Made by a program: the position numbers and the translations under genes. A DNA stretch of 64,000 nucleotides from Prorocentrum cordatum (taxonomy: Eukaryota > Sar > Dinophyceae > Prorocentrales > Prorocentraceae), in NCBI GenBank assembly GCA_963575745.1, contig CAUYUJ010014769.1, positions 1-64,000 of the forward strand, read 5' to 3'. The stretch's first letter is position 1, and every line of letters begins with the position of its first letter. Below, one piece after another: positions 43,895 through 59,788 of this stretch. The notes under the pieces were generated by a model. It saw only the letters and a list, made by a program, of their open reading frames with translations. It was not told the origin of the DNA and ran no database searches.

Positions 43895-44728
43895 TCAGGG
43901 CCCTTCTATCCTTCTCGTCCGACGGCTTGGGGGCCATGACGTTGAAGTCCCGCATCTTTGCCTCCAGCTCCAGCTCCTCGACCCGCAGCGCCTTGCCCCG
44001 CTCGCGTTCGTCCTCGAGCGTTTTCTGGGCGTTGGTGACCGCCTCCCTGGTTTGGCGGCCACCTTCTCATGCTTGACGATCGCATCCTGCTTCGCCTTGA
44101 GCTTCCTCTGCAGCGCCACTTGCTGGGTGAGGACAGGCTTCTTCCAACGGACCTCCTCCAGCAGTTTGGACCTCTGCTCGTCCAGCCTGTCAAATGGTGT
44201 CCTTGACGTACTGCGACGGCGTCTGGATGCCCTGCAGGTTCCGCAGCTCCTCGTCGAACTATGCCAGGGCCCTGCGTCGGGCTTCATCAGCATCGTCCTC
44301 CTCAGTGGCCTTCGCCGCCTCGGAGAGCTGCCCCTTGTCTTTGCTGCCAGCCCGCAACCATTTTGACCTCCTCCCGCAGCCTTGCCATCTCCTTTTGCAT
44401 GGATCCTTGGGCGACCTGCTGGTAGCTCGGTCGAGCCACGCCTCCAGCCCCGCCAGCGGCACCTGGGCCATTCGGCGGGCGGCGACGAGGAACCCCTTTC
44501 GTCTCCACAAGCCCTCCCAAGGAAGGCCACGGACTTGTCGACCCCGCAGAAATGGCACTGCTTCTTCCCCCCGAACGTGACGCACGGCATCCCGAGCTTG
44601 GGCCCTCGCTCGTACTTGCAGAATTTGCCGTACCAGTCGGGCGTCGGCCCGGTGCGGCCTCCAGGCGCCATGGTCCCCCCCCCGTACCCAGGAGGTTCAG
44701 CGAGGCCAGCCACAGAGCCACAAGCCAC
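43895..44728 (-). pseudogene. LINE-2 ORF1-like zinc-finger and coiled-coil segment
   Basis: The N-terminal frame reads WYGKFCKYERGPKLG then FGGKKQCHFCGVDK, a C...C/CxxC zinc-finger arrangement typical of the first protein of these retroelements. A frame-shifted continuation (MQKEMARLREEVKMVAG, then EFDEELRNLQGIQTPSQYVK) is charged and heptad-like, consistent with a coiled coil. The likely start is ATG at 44671-44673 (MAPGGRT), about 190 bp downstream of the relict spliced leader. Frame changes near 44.5 and 44.2 kb show decay. Confidence 0.55.
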
Positions 44729-44858
44729 GTCGCGCGCGTGCTCACCTGCGGGCAGCAGGAGGCACCCAGGGACCTGAGGCGGATCAGGCCCTGGCGAAAA
44801 AAGGTTGGAACTGATCGCGGACTAGCGGTACCCGTTTCTCTCCCAGGGGGAAAAACAT

Positions 44859-44880
44859 CTGGAGCCAAAATGGCTACGGA
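44859..44880 (-). promoter_or_regulatory. relict dinoflagellate spliced leader
   Basis: Minus strand reads CCGTAGCCATTTTGGCTCCAG preceded by T. The dinoflagellate SL is DCCGTAGCCATTTTGGCTCAAG, so 21 of 22 positions match (one A to C near the 3' end). A genomic SL copy fused to a gene's 5' end is the known mark of reverse transcription of a trans-spliced mRNA followed by re-integration. An ATG follows directly, and the LINE-2 ORF1-like frame begins about 190 bp downstream in the same orientation. Confidence 0.85.
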
Positions 44881-44984
44881 GGAGGAGGAGGAGGAGATGG
44901 AGGTGGGGGTGGGGGGGGAGGTCAAGCTAGCCAGCTCGAGCGAGTCAAGCATGGCATGCCCATTCCCACCCGCCCTCCCACAAC

Positions 44985-45200
44985 ATAAGAAACAGTGATG
45001 GCACAACTGGGGGCTGCGCGGGCATTTCAATGCGAGTGGAGGGTACCCCAGGACACCGCATTGACGTCCGCGCGGGAATGGCGCCGCGTCCCATTCCCGC
45101 CACGCCTTTCGCATCGTCGACGACAAGATTGGCCATGTTGAAAGGAAGAACGGACACGTTCCGCCTGCCCACAACATAAGAAACAATGCTGGCGCAACTG
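44985..45200 (-). repeat. LINE-2 upstream monomer-like repeat
   Basis: Two copies of CACAACATAAGAAACA at 44988 and 45171 flank a block with GCGCCGCGTCCCATTCC, GCATCGTCGACGACAAG and GGCCATGTTGAAAGG, also found three times at 46105-46560. Confidence 0.7.
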
Positions 45201-45212
45201 GGTGCTGGCGCG

Positions 45213-46083
<871 letters not shown>

Positions 46084-46104
46084 TAGTGGTAGTGGTAGTG
46101 GTAT

Positions 46105-46560
46105 GGTAGTCAGGATGGGAGGGCCCGCAGCTCGCATGGACGTCCGCGCGCGATGCGCGCCGCGTCCCACTCCTGCCACATATTTCGCACCGTCGGCGAC
46201 AAGGCAGGCCATGCTGAGAGGAGACAACGGAGATTTCGTATTGATTTTTTACTGTCAGGATGGGCGGGCCCGGATTGACGGCCGCGCGCGATGCGCGCCG
46301 CGTCCCATATGTGCGCCGCACCCCACTGCTGCCACATATTTCGCACCGTCGGCGACAAGGCAGGCCATGCTGAGAGGAAAAACGAAGACTTCGTATTGAT
46401 TTTTTACAGTCAGGATGGGCGGGCCCAGATTGACTGCCGCGCGCGATGTGCGCCGCGTCCCATTCCTGCCACGCTTTTCGCGCATCGTCGACGACAAGGA
46501 AGACGATGTTGAGAAGAAAAACGGCCACTTTGTATTGATTTTTTACAATCCGGATGGGAG
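46105..46560 (-). repeat. ~138-155 bp tandem repeat, 3 copies
   Basis: Each copy carries TTTTTTAC(A/T)GTCAGGATGG, CGCGCGATGCGCGCCGCGTC, CCACATATTTCGCACCGTCG and a GCCATGCTGAGAGG-like end. Copies begin near 46107, 46249 and 46405. Related sequence lies at 44985-45200, so the microsatellite sits between members of one tandem family. Confidence 0.85.
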
Positions 46561-46697
46561 GTCCCGGATTGGGCCGCTATCGGCCGGAATACGAGGTAGG
46601 TGGGGGTATATAATAATAAGGAATAAGGATGGGGGTGGAGGTGGGGGTAGAGGTGGCCGAGGGGCGTCTCAAGACAAGAGGAGGCGACACAAACATC

Positions 46698-46737
46698 GGG
46701 CGAGATCTCATGGCCCCCGGCATGATATCCCCCCCCG
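46698..46737. mobile_element. TIR element family F, 3' fragment
   Basis: GATCTCATGGCCCCCGGCATGATATCC matches the right third of copy 2 at 33750-33943; the rest is missing. Confidence 0.5.
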
Positions 46738-46739
46738 TG

Positions 46740-46943
46740 TCGGCGGCGAGCAGGGGGGGGTGAAGTGGGAAGGAGAAGGCCTCCTCAGGAGGAGGCGGGG
46801 GCTTCTCGGAAACCCTCCGGCCTTCCGAGAAGTCTTCGAGGTCTTCGGGGAAGGCCTTGGAAAACTTCTCGGGAGGCCGGGGCACTTCCGAGCCTTCTGA
46901 GAAGGCCTTCTCCTTCTCACTTCCCCCCCAGGCTCGGCGCCGA
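46740..46943. mobile_element. TIR element family C, copy 1
   Basis: 204 bp. Ends are TCGGCGGCGAGCAGGGGG and the inverse of TCGGCGCCGAGCCTGGGG, continuing into a shared AAGTG(A/G)GAAGGAGAAGGCC arm. The interior is a chain of CCTTC(T/C)GAGAAG palindromes. Copy 2 lies at 58427-58625. No clear target duplication here. Confidence 0.7.
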
Positions 46944-46964
46944 TAGTCACAACCCCACTATTTC

Positions 46965-47100
46965 CATACGGGGTCCCTGGATGTCCCGACCCTTTCCCTG
47001 GGACTGGTTTCTCATCCCGGGTCGTTTCGTGACGGCCCCGAGGCCCAGCGAGGGCTCCCAGGGGCCGAAGGCGGCCAAAAACCTCCCGCCCTGACTTTTT
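46965..47100 (+). repeat. dispersed repeat family R, copy
   Basis: Family blocks TTTCTCATCCCGGGTCGTTT, GTGACGGCCCCGAGGCCC and AGCGAGGGCTCCCAGGGGCC are present. Confidence 0.65.
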
Positions 47101-47292
47101 TGGTCGACGCGATCCCGTCTGGGCCCCCCTCCCTGCAGGCCCCCGACCAGCCCTCGCTGTGCCGCCAAGGCAGGCCTGGCACTGGCCGGGCGTCGGCTCG
47201 GCAGATGGAGGCCCCGCGGAGCGGGGGTCCAGGGCTCCAGCGCCGCCTTCCTCATCACAGCGCGGGGGGCCTCTGGGGGTCTGGACCTCTCG

Positions 47293-47388
47293 GAAGGGGA
47301 GGAGGAGGAGGAGGAGGAGGAGGAGGAGGAGGAGGAAGAGGAGGAGGAGGAGGAAAGGCGGAGGAGGAGGAGGAGGAGGAGGGCTGCA
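47293..47388. repeat. (GGA)n tract
   Basis: GGA run with one GGC interruption near 47358. Confidence 0.95.
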
Positions 47389-47484
47389 GATCCCAGGATT
47401 CCCACAACGTTCCATACTTCCTGCATGCTGCAGTCTTGCCCTCCCCTTCCCGTGCGTTCCTATGTTCTCCACGGAATCAACGTC

Positions 47485-48268
47485 CACATGTGTCTCTGTG
47501 TGTGTTGTGTGTGTGTGTTTTGTGCGTTGTGTGTTGTGTGTTGTGTGTTGTGTGTTGTGTGTTGTGTGGTGTGTGTGGTGTGGTGTGGTGTGGTGCGGTG
47601 TGGTGCGGTGCGGTGTGGAGTGGTGTGGTGTGGTGTAGTGTGTGTTGTGTGTTGTGTGTTGTGTGTTGTGTGTTGTGTGTTGTATATTGTGTGTTGTGTG
47701 TTGTGTGTTGTGTGTTGTGTGTTGTGTGTTCTGTTGTGTTGTGTGTTGTGTGTTGTGTTGCGTTGTGTTGCGTGTGTGGGGTGTGCCGAATTGGGTGGTG
47801 GTGGTCATGTGTGTTGTGTGTGGTGTGTGTTGTGTGTGTGTGGTGTGTTGTGTGTTGTGTGTTGTGTGTCGTGTGTTGTGTGTTGTGTGTTGTGTGTGTT
47901 GTGTGTTGTGTGTTGTGTGTTGTGCGTTGTGTGTTGTGTGTTGTGTGGTGTGTGTGTGTTGCGTGTCGTGTATGTGTGCTTGTGTTTGTGTGCGTGTGCG
48001 TGTGTGTGCGTGTGCGTGTGCGTGTGCGTGTGCGTGGTGCGTGGCGCGTGGTATGCGCGCGTGCGCGTGCGCGTGCGCGTGCGCGTGCGCGTGCGCGTGT
48101 GCGTGTGCATGTGCGTGCGCGCGTGCGTGCGCGCGTGCGTGTGCGCGTGCGTGCGCGCGTGCGTGTGCGCGTGCGCGTGCGCGTGCCTGTGTGCGTGCCT
48201 GTGTGCGTGTGTGTGTGCGTGTGTGTGTGTGTGTGCGTGTGTGTGCGCGCGCGTGTGTGTGTGTGTGT

Positions 48269-48299
<31 letters not shown>

Positions 48300-48358
48300 G
48301 GTGGGTGCGTGTGTGTGTGAATGTGTGTGTGTGTGTGAATATGTGTGTGTGTGTGCGT
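47485..48358. repeat. TGTGTTG heptamer array passing into long (TG)n/(CG)n tract
   Basis: 47515-47960 is mostly TGTGTTG heptamers with GGTGTGG words. 47985-48358 is nearly pure alternating purine-pyrimidine (TG, CG, TGCG), including an uninterrupted (GCGCGT) run at about 48056-48105. Strong Z-DNA-forming potential. Confidence 0.95.
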
Positions 48359-48399
48359 TTGTTCCTCCTGATTCCTGGCGGTGCAAACAGAGGGGCATA

Positions 48400-48820
48400 G
48401 AGGGAGAGGGGCAGGCATCTTGGAAGGAGCCTACCTCTCAGAAGGCGCCAGCCCTGCATCTACAGGTGAGGCCCGCGCCTCCTAAGAAGCAGGGGTGCTT
48501 CTGAGAAACCCTCTCCCCTGCTCCACCCCTCCACCCCTCTGCGCGTGCCGGGCCTTTTTCCGCGGGAGCGGCTTTTCGTCCCAGGCCGTTTCTTGACGGC
48601 GGTGGTCCTGGGGCAGGTGCCCTCGTCTCCACCTCTCTGTGGCATTCTTCTCTCGAGCTGGATCGATCTGTGACGATCCCAGGGCCCGAAGCGGAGCGAT
48701 AATTAATGCCTGGTGTGGAACGGCGGCAGCGCCTGGATCTCGGGGGAGGTGGGGGGGGATTAGGTCGACAGGTGCCCGCCTCGCGAACGGACGCATGCAG
48801 TAGCGAGCGGCCTCGGGCAC
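48400..48820. other. no gene seen
   Basis: GC-rich sequence with repeat scraps; no coding pattern. Confidence 0.4.
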
Positions 48821-48821
48821 A

Positions 48822-48960
48822 GACCTCCGACGTCGTGCTCATGTTCACGGCGTCGGCCCCCAGAGGTCTCGACCCATCATTCCCCGGGACCCGCTTCTTA
48901 TCCCGAGTCGTTGTCTGACGGTCCCGTGGCCTGGCGAGGGCCCCCGGAGGCCGAATTCGG
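48822..48960 (+). repeat. dispersed repeat family R, copy
   Basis: Contains CAGACCTCCGACGTCGTG, CCCCAGAGGTCTCGACCC, TTATCCCGAGTCGTTG, TCTGACGGTCCCGTGGCC and GCGAGGGCCCCCGGAGGCC. Confidence 0.7.
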
Positions 48961-49257
48961 CCACCGACCCTTCGTCGTGTTGTCTTGTCGGCAAAGGCGA
49001 GGGGCGGGGCGGTCGATGGGTCGGCAGGTGCCCGCCTCGCGGGCGGGCGGATGGGGCAGCAGACGGCCTCGGGGCCGACCTGATGTGGCATCTCTCGAGG
49101 ATCTCGCCTGCCCCACCGCGCTGGCCGTCCGTGCCGAGCGCCGCGTCGAACCCGTGCCGAATCTGTGTCGAATCCGTGCCGAAGCCATGTCGAATGCGCG
49201 CCGGGTCCGCGTCGAGCCCTCGGTCCGAGCACAAGAGAACACTGCCAACTGCAGATT

Positions 49258-49470
49258 TGGACGCCCGAGACGGGTACGGAAAAATGGGTACAATGCCCAA
49301 CAGCAAAAGTTGTCCAAAACCAACAGCTGCCGATGTTGGGCAGGTGGTTTTTTGGTCTTCAATGAACAACGTCCGTGGCGGCGCGGACAGCGGATCCTGT
49401 TCAAAATGAACAGGGACTGCTGTTGGGCATCGTGCCCGTTCTTTCCGTACCCCATGTCGATCGTCCCGAG
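49258..49470. mobile_element. TIR element family D, copy 2
   Basis: Left arm GGGTACGGAAAAATGGGTAC followed by AATGCCCAACAGCA. Right arm is its inverse, ending TTTCCGTACCCC at 49453. Outer bases GGACGCCCGA and TCGTCCCGAG extend the pairing. Interior shared with copy 1 at 19890-20080. Confidence 0.75.
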
Positions 49471-49747
49471 AATAACAGGCAAGGTCCCCCCGACGATGCA
49501 GACTTGCCACTTGCTATCGCTCGGACGCCCATTTCCCGTGCATTTTTCGGTTCTGCGCGTGCCGTTGTGCAAACTATGCAGGACCCTGAGATCCCATGTA
49601 GCAGAAACAAAATATCGTAAACAATCACGCCTGGAGCCCTAAACCATATTCTTCTGCGTCAATCTTCGAGCCGGAGCGACCTGTGAGGACCCCGGGGCTC
49701 GAAAAAATGGCGAAGACGCTCAGCTCGAAAAAATCGCGACGCCAGGA

Positions 49748-49926
49748 TCGGGCTGGGCGAAAGAGGGGGATAGCAAAGGGGGGATCTGAGAATCAGCCCA
49801 CGGAGCTGAATTTCCCGGCGCCTCCCGGCGCCGGAGGCGGCCATGTGTCGAGGCATGGAACCCTCGGTGGGGCTGGAACTGGCTGCACGCAGCAGATTTC
49901 GTACCCCCCCTTTTCGTTCGGCCCGA
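49748..49926. mobile_element. TIR element family G, copy 1
   Basis: Starts TCGGGCTGGGCGAAAGAGGG and ends TTTTCGTTCGGCCCGA (inverse). The central palindrome CGGCGCCTCCCGGCGCCGGA and the block CTGCACGCAGCAGATTTCGT are shared with copy 2 at 62494-62690. No target duplication visible. Confidence 0.65.
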
Positions 49927-50099
49927 CGAAATCTCAGGGGATGCTCCTCGAGATTCGGGCGTTGGTAGAACTGGGTTTAGCGGAACCTGGTTTAGTGATC
50001 TGTACCGGGGGCGCCCCCCCGTACGTCCCCTTTCCACTAACCGGAACTGCCGTCACCCAAAAAAACACAAACTATGGCAAACCTGGTTTGGTGATTCTG

Positions 50100-50649
50100 G
50101 CCAATTCACAGGCTCCGGGGCCCTACCACTAACCGGGTCCCCTTGCCCGGGGTCCTGGCCATACCCGAGAGATGGTCACCTCGCCGAAGGAGACAAGAAA
50201 CGCACACCTCCGAGCGATGCCAAAGGCAGAGTGCCCGGCCCTCGGGCGGCCGCGCGCCCGAGGGCCGGCCGCAGCGCTCGCGCGCCCTCGGGGCGCCGCG
50301 GCCCGGCGGCCTCGCGGCTCGCCGTGCAGCTGGGCCTGCGGGCTGCAGCACGGGCACCGATGGTGGCCAGAAGCGCCCCCCGGCCCGAGGCTTCCCCCCG
50401 CTTCGCGCCTCCACTCGGCGGTGGACAAACCTCCCTTTAGTCAACCTCCCCTTAGTGAAAACGGACTGGGACCGAAACCGACGGGCCTGGACCCGCAAAA
50501 GTGACGGCCGCGACGCTCTCTCGCGAACCGAAAACGGCCAATTCCTTAATCGACGTGTCAGGGTGGGAAGTCTATCAACCTCCGGTCCACTCCCCAGAGA
50601 TCCAGCGCATGGAAAAAATCATGGCGGAGGTTTGCCGCAACTTTCAGAC
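50100..50649. other. no gene seen
   Basis: GC-rich; 50230-50350 looks like a diverged relative of the repeat at 50786-50991 (shared CAGCTGGGCCTGC and CCGTGCAGC-type words). Confidence 0.35.
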
Positions 50650-50785
50650 CCCCGACGTCGTGATTTTGTCATCACGTCGACCCCCAAAGGTCTGGACCCC
50701 TCCCCCAAGACCGGCTTTTCATCCGGAGTCGTGTTTTCTGACGTGCCCGAGGCCCATGTGAGGGCCCCCCGGAGGCCGAAGCTAA
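50650..50785 (+). repeat. dispersed repeat family R, copy
   Basis: Contains CCCCCGACGTCGTGATTT, CCCCCAAAGGTCTGGACCCC, TCATCCGGAGTCGTG and GGGCCCCCCGGAGGCCGAAG. Confidence 0.7.
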
Positions 50786-50991
50786 TTAGCGAAACACCTC
50801 CCGTCGTGACTTCTTCACCGCGCGAGGGGGTCTGGGTCCGGCAGGAGGTGCCCGGCCCGCGGCGGCCGCGCGCAGAACCAGCGCGCCGCACGCGCGCGGC
50901 CTCGAGGCGCCGCCCCCTCGGCGGCCCCTCTCAGCTCACCGTGCAGCAGGCCTGCCCGGTCGGCGCGCCGCCCGGGCCCTCGCAGGGGACG
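50786..50991 (+). repeat. direct repeat, copy 1
   Basis: Begins AGCGAAACACCTCCCGTCGT and ends GGGCCCTCGCAGGGGACG. Nearly identical to 51687-51848, but with an extra internal segment of about 42 bp. Confidence 0.85.
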
Positions 50992-51337
50992 ACCCTGTCG
51001 GCGTGTGTGAGGGGCTTTTCCGTTCGAGACGTCATCCCCGTTGTTCGTTGGTCGTCGTCTCTGTCGTCCCCCTTCCTTGCGCCTCCCTTTCCGTGGGCCC
51101 GTCGCCACTCCCGTCCTCTTTCCCAGCAGGGGCCCCTGCTCAAGCGCGCCAGCCCAAATGAACTTCAGCAACGTCGTATTTGAGTCGAAGGGAAGCCCCT
51201 TCCCTTTGATCCCTCCCCCGCCGGGAGGGGGTAGCGGGGGGGTCCCGGGGGGGGTCCCGGGGGGGGGGCGCCACTCAGATACGACGCCCCCCCCGCAAGT
51301 ACTGCACGTAGGGATTCTTTATTGTTTCGGGGCCGCG

Positions 51338-51465
51338 CCCGAGCCGCCCGAGCCGCCGCCGAGCCGCGCCCGAGCCGCGCCCGAGCCGCGCTCGGACCGC
51401 GCCCGAGCCGCGCCCGAGCCGCGCTCAGACCGCGCCCGAGCCGCGCCCGAGCCACGCCCGAGCCG
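51338..51465. repeat. CGAGCCGCGCCC 12-bp array
   Basis: About ten 12-bp units, some as CTCGGACCGCGC or CTCAGACCGCGC. The period is a multiple of three. Confidence 0.9.
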
Positions 51466-51650
51466 CGCCCAACAGACCCCCAAGACGGCTCCAACAGGGT
51501 GCCCAGACGGGGGGCCCGACGAGCCCTCGGCGACAGAGGCTCCCAGGAAGCCCCAATATGCCCCCAAGAGGCCACCACGAGACCCCCAAGAGGCCCCCTG
51601 GAAGCCCCAAGAGGCCCCCCCCGCCACATACGAGAACGCATGGGTCGCCC
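51466..51650 (+). repeat. CCAAGAGG array
   Basis: CCCCAAGACGGC, CCCCAAGAGGCC and similar words. Confidence 0.65.
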
Positions 51651-51686
51651 TCCAGGGTCGGCGGCACCGGCCGTAAGGCCTTCGCA

Positions 51687-51848
51687 ATTAGCGAAACACC
51701 TCCCGTCGTGACTTCTTCACCGCGCGAGGGGGTCTGGGTCGCGCAGGAGGTGCCCGGCCCCGAGGCGCCGCCCCCCTGGCGGCCCCTCTCAGCTCACCGT
51801 GCAGCAGGCCTGCCCGGTCGGCGCGCCGCCCGGGCCCTCGCAGGGGAC
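51687..51848 (+). repeat. direct repeat, copy 2
   Basis: Same ends as copy 1 at 50786-50991; differs mainly by the missing internal segment. Confidence 0.85.
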
Positions 51849-51887
51849 GCCGTACTTCCTGCAGGCCCAGATCTATACAGAGGCCCC

Positions 51888-52002
51888 CTCCTCCTCCTCC
51901 TCCTCCTCCTCCTCCTCCTCCTCCTCCTCCTCCTCTTTTTCCTCCTCCTCCTCCTCCTCCTCCTCCTCCTCCTCCTCCTCCTCCTCCTCCTCCTCTTCTT
52001 GG
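51888..52002. repeat. (TCC)n tract
   Basis: Almost perfect TCC run with one TTTTTCC interruption near 51937. Confidence 0.97.
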
Positions 52003-52029
52003 TCCGAGTAGATGAGGTCGGAGGATCTC

Positions 52030-52150
52030 ACCGCATCGCCGATGCACTGGCGACATCGGCGGTACATCGGCGACGTCAGCGTGGAGAAAATTGGGCCCCA
52101 CATCGAGCCGCATCGCCGATGCATCGCCGATGTATCGGCGATGCGGCGCG
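52030..52150. repeat. ATCGGCGATG palindromic repeat block
   Basis: Many overlapping ATCGCCGATGCATCGCCGATG-type words in both orientations, giving strong self-pairing. Similar words form the interior of the family B elements at 53460 and 60990, so this may be a decayed relative. Confidence 0.6.
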
Positions 52151-53459
52151 ATCTTCCGACCCCATCTACTCGGACCCCATGCCTCCTGCAGGCCCGGATC
52201 TATACCCAGACACGATCGCGTCCATAAAAAATCCGGACGGAGGTTTTTGGCAGTTTCCGGCCTCGGGGGGCTTCGCTATTCTCGGCCCCTGGGGACCCTC
52301 GCCGGGCCCCGGGACCGCCAAAAAAGAACTCGCATGTCTGGCGTCGCTAGAAAAAAAAAATGCGTCGTACCCAACCAAAAACAACAAATCGGGGCGGGTG
52401 GTTTTGGGCCGTCTTCGGCCCCTCGGAGCCTTCGCCGGGCCTCGGGGCCGTCAAGGGAAGAACTGGTCCCGGGGAAGGGGCCCGGACTTCCAGGGACCTG
52501 GCTCTTAAAAAGGACGCCGCATGCCTGAGGACGTCTGGGCGTTGAATGCTCTTTCGCATCCTCCCGACCTAGCGCCCACCCGAAGGGCCACGAGGCATCC
52601 CCGAGATAACTACCTCCGACACCTCCAGTAAGGGCCCAAGCGCCCCCAGAAATGCCCAAAGGAACACTCGAGACTCGATCTGCCCGTGCCACACCCAAGA
52701 TGACTTCAAGGGAGCGGCCAGTGAAGCGCCGCCAGCGTTCTCGATCTTTTTACGCAAAGCAGCCTCGCCCAGTTTGGGGCCCCGGGACCATGACGTGGAT
52801 CGAAAAATGGCGCAGAAAGATTGGGTCTATAGAGTCCAGGGCTCCGGTCGTGACTTTTCGTGACGTCAGAATTTTGCTGCAACTGCGGAACTCAGGGTCC
52901 TGCAGGATGACCCCAAATCGCACGGAGCATCTCATCGGCCATCGAACTACATCGAATCTGCAGGAATCGGCATGCAGGTCGGAAGGCCTCGGAATCGACG
53001 TTCGCACGCTCAAGCTGAGGCATGCAGGGGGAGATCCAAAGAGAAGTCGAACCTAGAGTCGAGAAGAACCGCGATCGGAATCCTCGAAACCAGGTCTGCT
53101 CAAATTGCAGAGGCCCAGGCGCTGTATCTTTCTGACACCGGGCGTCTCTGGTCTCTGTCCGTTTTCGGGACCCCGTCGCAGATCGATCCGGCTCAAAACA
53201 GGGCGCAGGAGGACGGGGTCAGGGCTACGGTCATGATTTCTCGCAATGTTTGCATTTTTGTTTGCAACGTCGGATCTCAGAGTCCTGCAGAGGTCCTCGC
53301 GGCCCGTGATGGAGCGCAGCGCGGCCTCCTCCGATGACAAAGACACAACATACGTAAACATAAACACTCGAAAGTCCGCGCGGACTTCTTGAATCCGCGC
53401 TGGGCCCCCCTCCCTGGCGCGCAGCACGCCAGAGGGGGGTCCGGAGCAGATCCCAATGA
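52151..53459. other. no gene; inverted family R pieces and a short direct repeat
   Basis: Family R fragments in reverse orientation at about 52240-52330 and 52390-52480. A short block (TTTTGCTGCAACTGCGGAAC; TTTTTGTTTGCAACGTCGGA) with a downstream TCCTGCA(G) occurs at 52872 and 53253. Confidence 0.45.
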
Positions 53460-53666
53460 GGGGCAACGATAGGGGGGGGACCGGCATAGGGGGAGATGCA
53501 TCGACCTGGAATCGGCGATACTTCGTCGATAGATCGGCGATAGGCCTCCGATAGTGAATCCACACCTTCCTGGGCAGGTTGGGACTATCGGGCCCCTATC
53601 GGCGATCAATGGGCGATTGAGGGTCCATGCATCCCCCCTATGCCTATCCCCCCCTATCGTTGCCCC
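53460..53666. mobile_element. TIR element family B, copy 1
   Basis: 207 bp. Left end GGGGCAACGATAGGGGGGG, right end its inverse CCCCCCTATCGTTGCCCC. Both arms extend to a GATGCATCGACC/GGTCCATGCATC pair. TGA lies immediately outside both ends. Interior holds ATCGGCGATA palindromes. Copy 2 at 60990-61193 matches over the full length. Confidence 0.85.
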
Positions 53667-53919
53667 TGAAAGCGTCTCTTGAAAATGGAAGCGGCAACAA
53701 AAACGGCGGCCAAAAAAAATGCAACGAAAACGGCTCCAGGAATGGAGCTCGAGCCGGAACCGGTGAAACCACGGCGACGGCACTGGTACAAAACAACACG
53801 GCGTCGGAACCGGCAACGGAAACCTGCCCAGCGGGACCGGTAACAAGAACGGCCCTGTCGCTTCTAGGGCCCACGAAGCTCTGGCGAAAGGTCACTCTGA
53901 AGTGCAGCCGAGCTCCCAG

Positions 53920-54070
53920 AGCTCTGACGTCGTGATTTCTTCAAGACGCGGTCCCCAGAAGCCTCGATCCATTCCCCAGGACCGGTTTTTCACCCTGAGT
54001 CGTTTTTGGACGGTCCCGAGGCCCGGTGAGGGCCCCCGGAGGCCGAAAATTAAGAAAAACCTCCCGTCGT
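53920..54070 (+). repeat. dispersed repeat family R, copy
   Basis: Contains CTCTGACGTCGTGATTTCTT, TTCACCCTGAGTCGTTT, GGACGGTCCCGAGGCCC and GAGGGCCCCCGGAGGCCGAA. Confidence 0.7.
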
Positions 54071-54359
54071 GATTTTTTCATTGCCCGAGGGGATCTGGTA
54101 TGTCATCTCGCGCAAGGGGCCGAAATTTGCGAGAAACCTCCGTCTCGATTTGTTCAATGCGTTGGATCTCTGGGCTTCTGCCCCGCGTATCGCGTCGGCG
54201 GCCCCGGCGGCACGCTGCGCCCGAGCAGGCAGGCAGCCCGGTGGCTCCGCCTCGCGGGGCGGGAGAAGGCCAGAGGAGGACTCGGCACGCAGGCGCGCCG
54301 GGGGACTGCGAGCGCGGACGGCGTGCTTCGGGGATGGGCAGAACCCCCTTCAGTATGGA

Positions 54360-54519
54360 GTCGGGCGTGTCCCCCTGCAGGGGGACTTTGGACGAAACAT
54401 AAGGACATTCAAGAATTATGCCCAAAAGATGCCCCAAAGTACTAAAAACATCGTCCCCAGACTATTTCTGAACTATTTTTGAACATTCCCCCTGTAGAGT
54501 GTTAAGGGACAGGCCAGAC
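54360..54519 (+). mobile_element. TIR element family A, copy 4
   Basis: 160 bp. Starts GTCGGGCGTGTCCCCCTGCA and ends TTAAGGGACAGGCCAGAC, with AT-rich interior (GACTATTTCTGAACTATT). This is the most complete uninterrupted copy. Confidence 0.75.
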
Positions 54520-54880
54520 TTCACTTTAGTAAAACGTGGTTCAGTGAAAACGACCTCGGGCCCAGACCTGGCGGGCGCAAGCCTGGAAAACGACGCCCGC
54601 GGCGCTCTCTCGAGAACCGAAAGCGGACAATCCACCAATGGACGTGTCAGGGTGGGGGTTCTGTCCACCCCCGAGTGTTTCGCGCCGAAGCGCCGTGGGG
54701 GCCAGATCCGGCGGCGCGACACGCTGAGCCAAAATTCCAGACCTCGAGTAAGGGCATCGACAACAGAAGTGATTTACCCCGACATTGATTTGTTCGCCGA
54801 GCCCACCAAAAATACGCATATTGCTCCGAAGCGCATTCTACGCATTCGTTCGTAGATTCGACGGGAAATCAAGTTTGGGT

Positions 54881-59788
<4,908 letters not shown>

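Larger units (their letters stand above)
38318..44858 (-). pseudogene. near full-length decayed LINE retroelement (LINE-2 of this window)
   Basis: Minus-strand module order is an ORF1-like zinc-finger/coiled-coil segment (44.7-43.9 kb), AP-endonuclease-like domain (43.5-42.7 kb), linker (42.7-41.2 kb), reverse transcriptase (41.2-40.2 kb), RNase H region (about 39.5 kb) and a C-terminal zinc motif (38.86-38.7 kb). This is the architecture of RNase H-bearing LINEs abundant in dinoflagellate genomes. At least six frames are needed, and both catalytic centres that can be located are mutated (see the sub-features). The 5' end is marked by a relict spliced leader at 44859-44880. A GGA tract lies beyond the 3' side. 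Confidence 0.75.

Noticed and set aside
47515-47960. TGTGTTG heptamers as a telomeric array
   Set aside because: Dinoflagellate telomeres are of the TTTAGGG type; this array lacks the GGG run and grades into ordinary TG/CG repeats.
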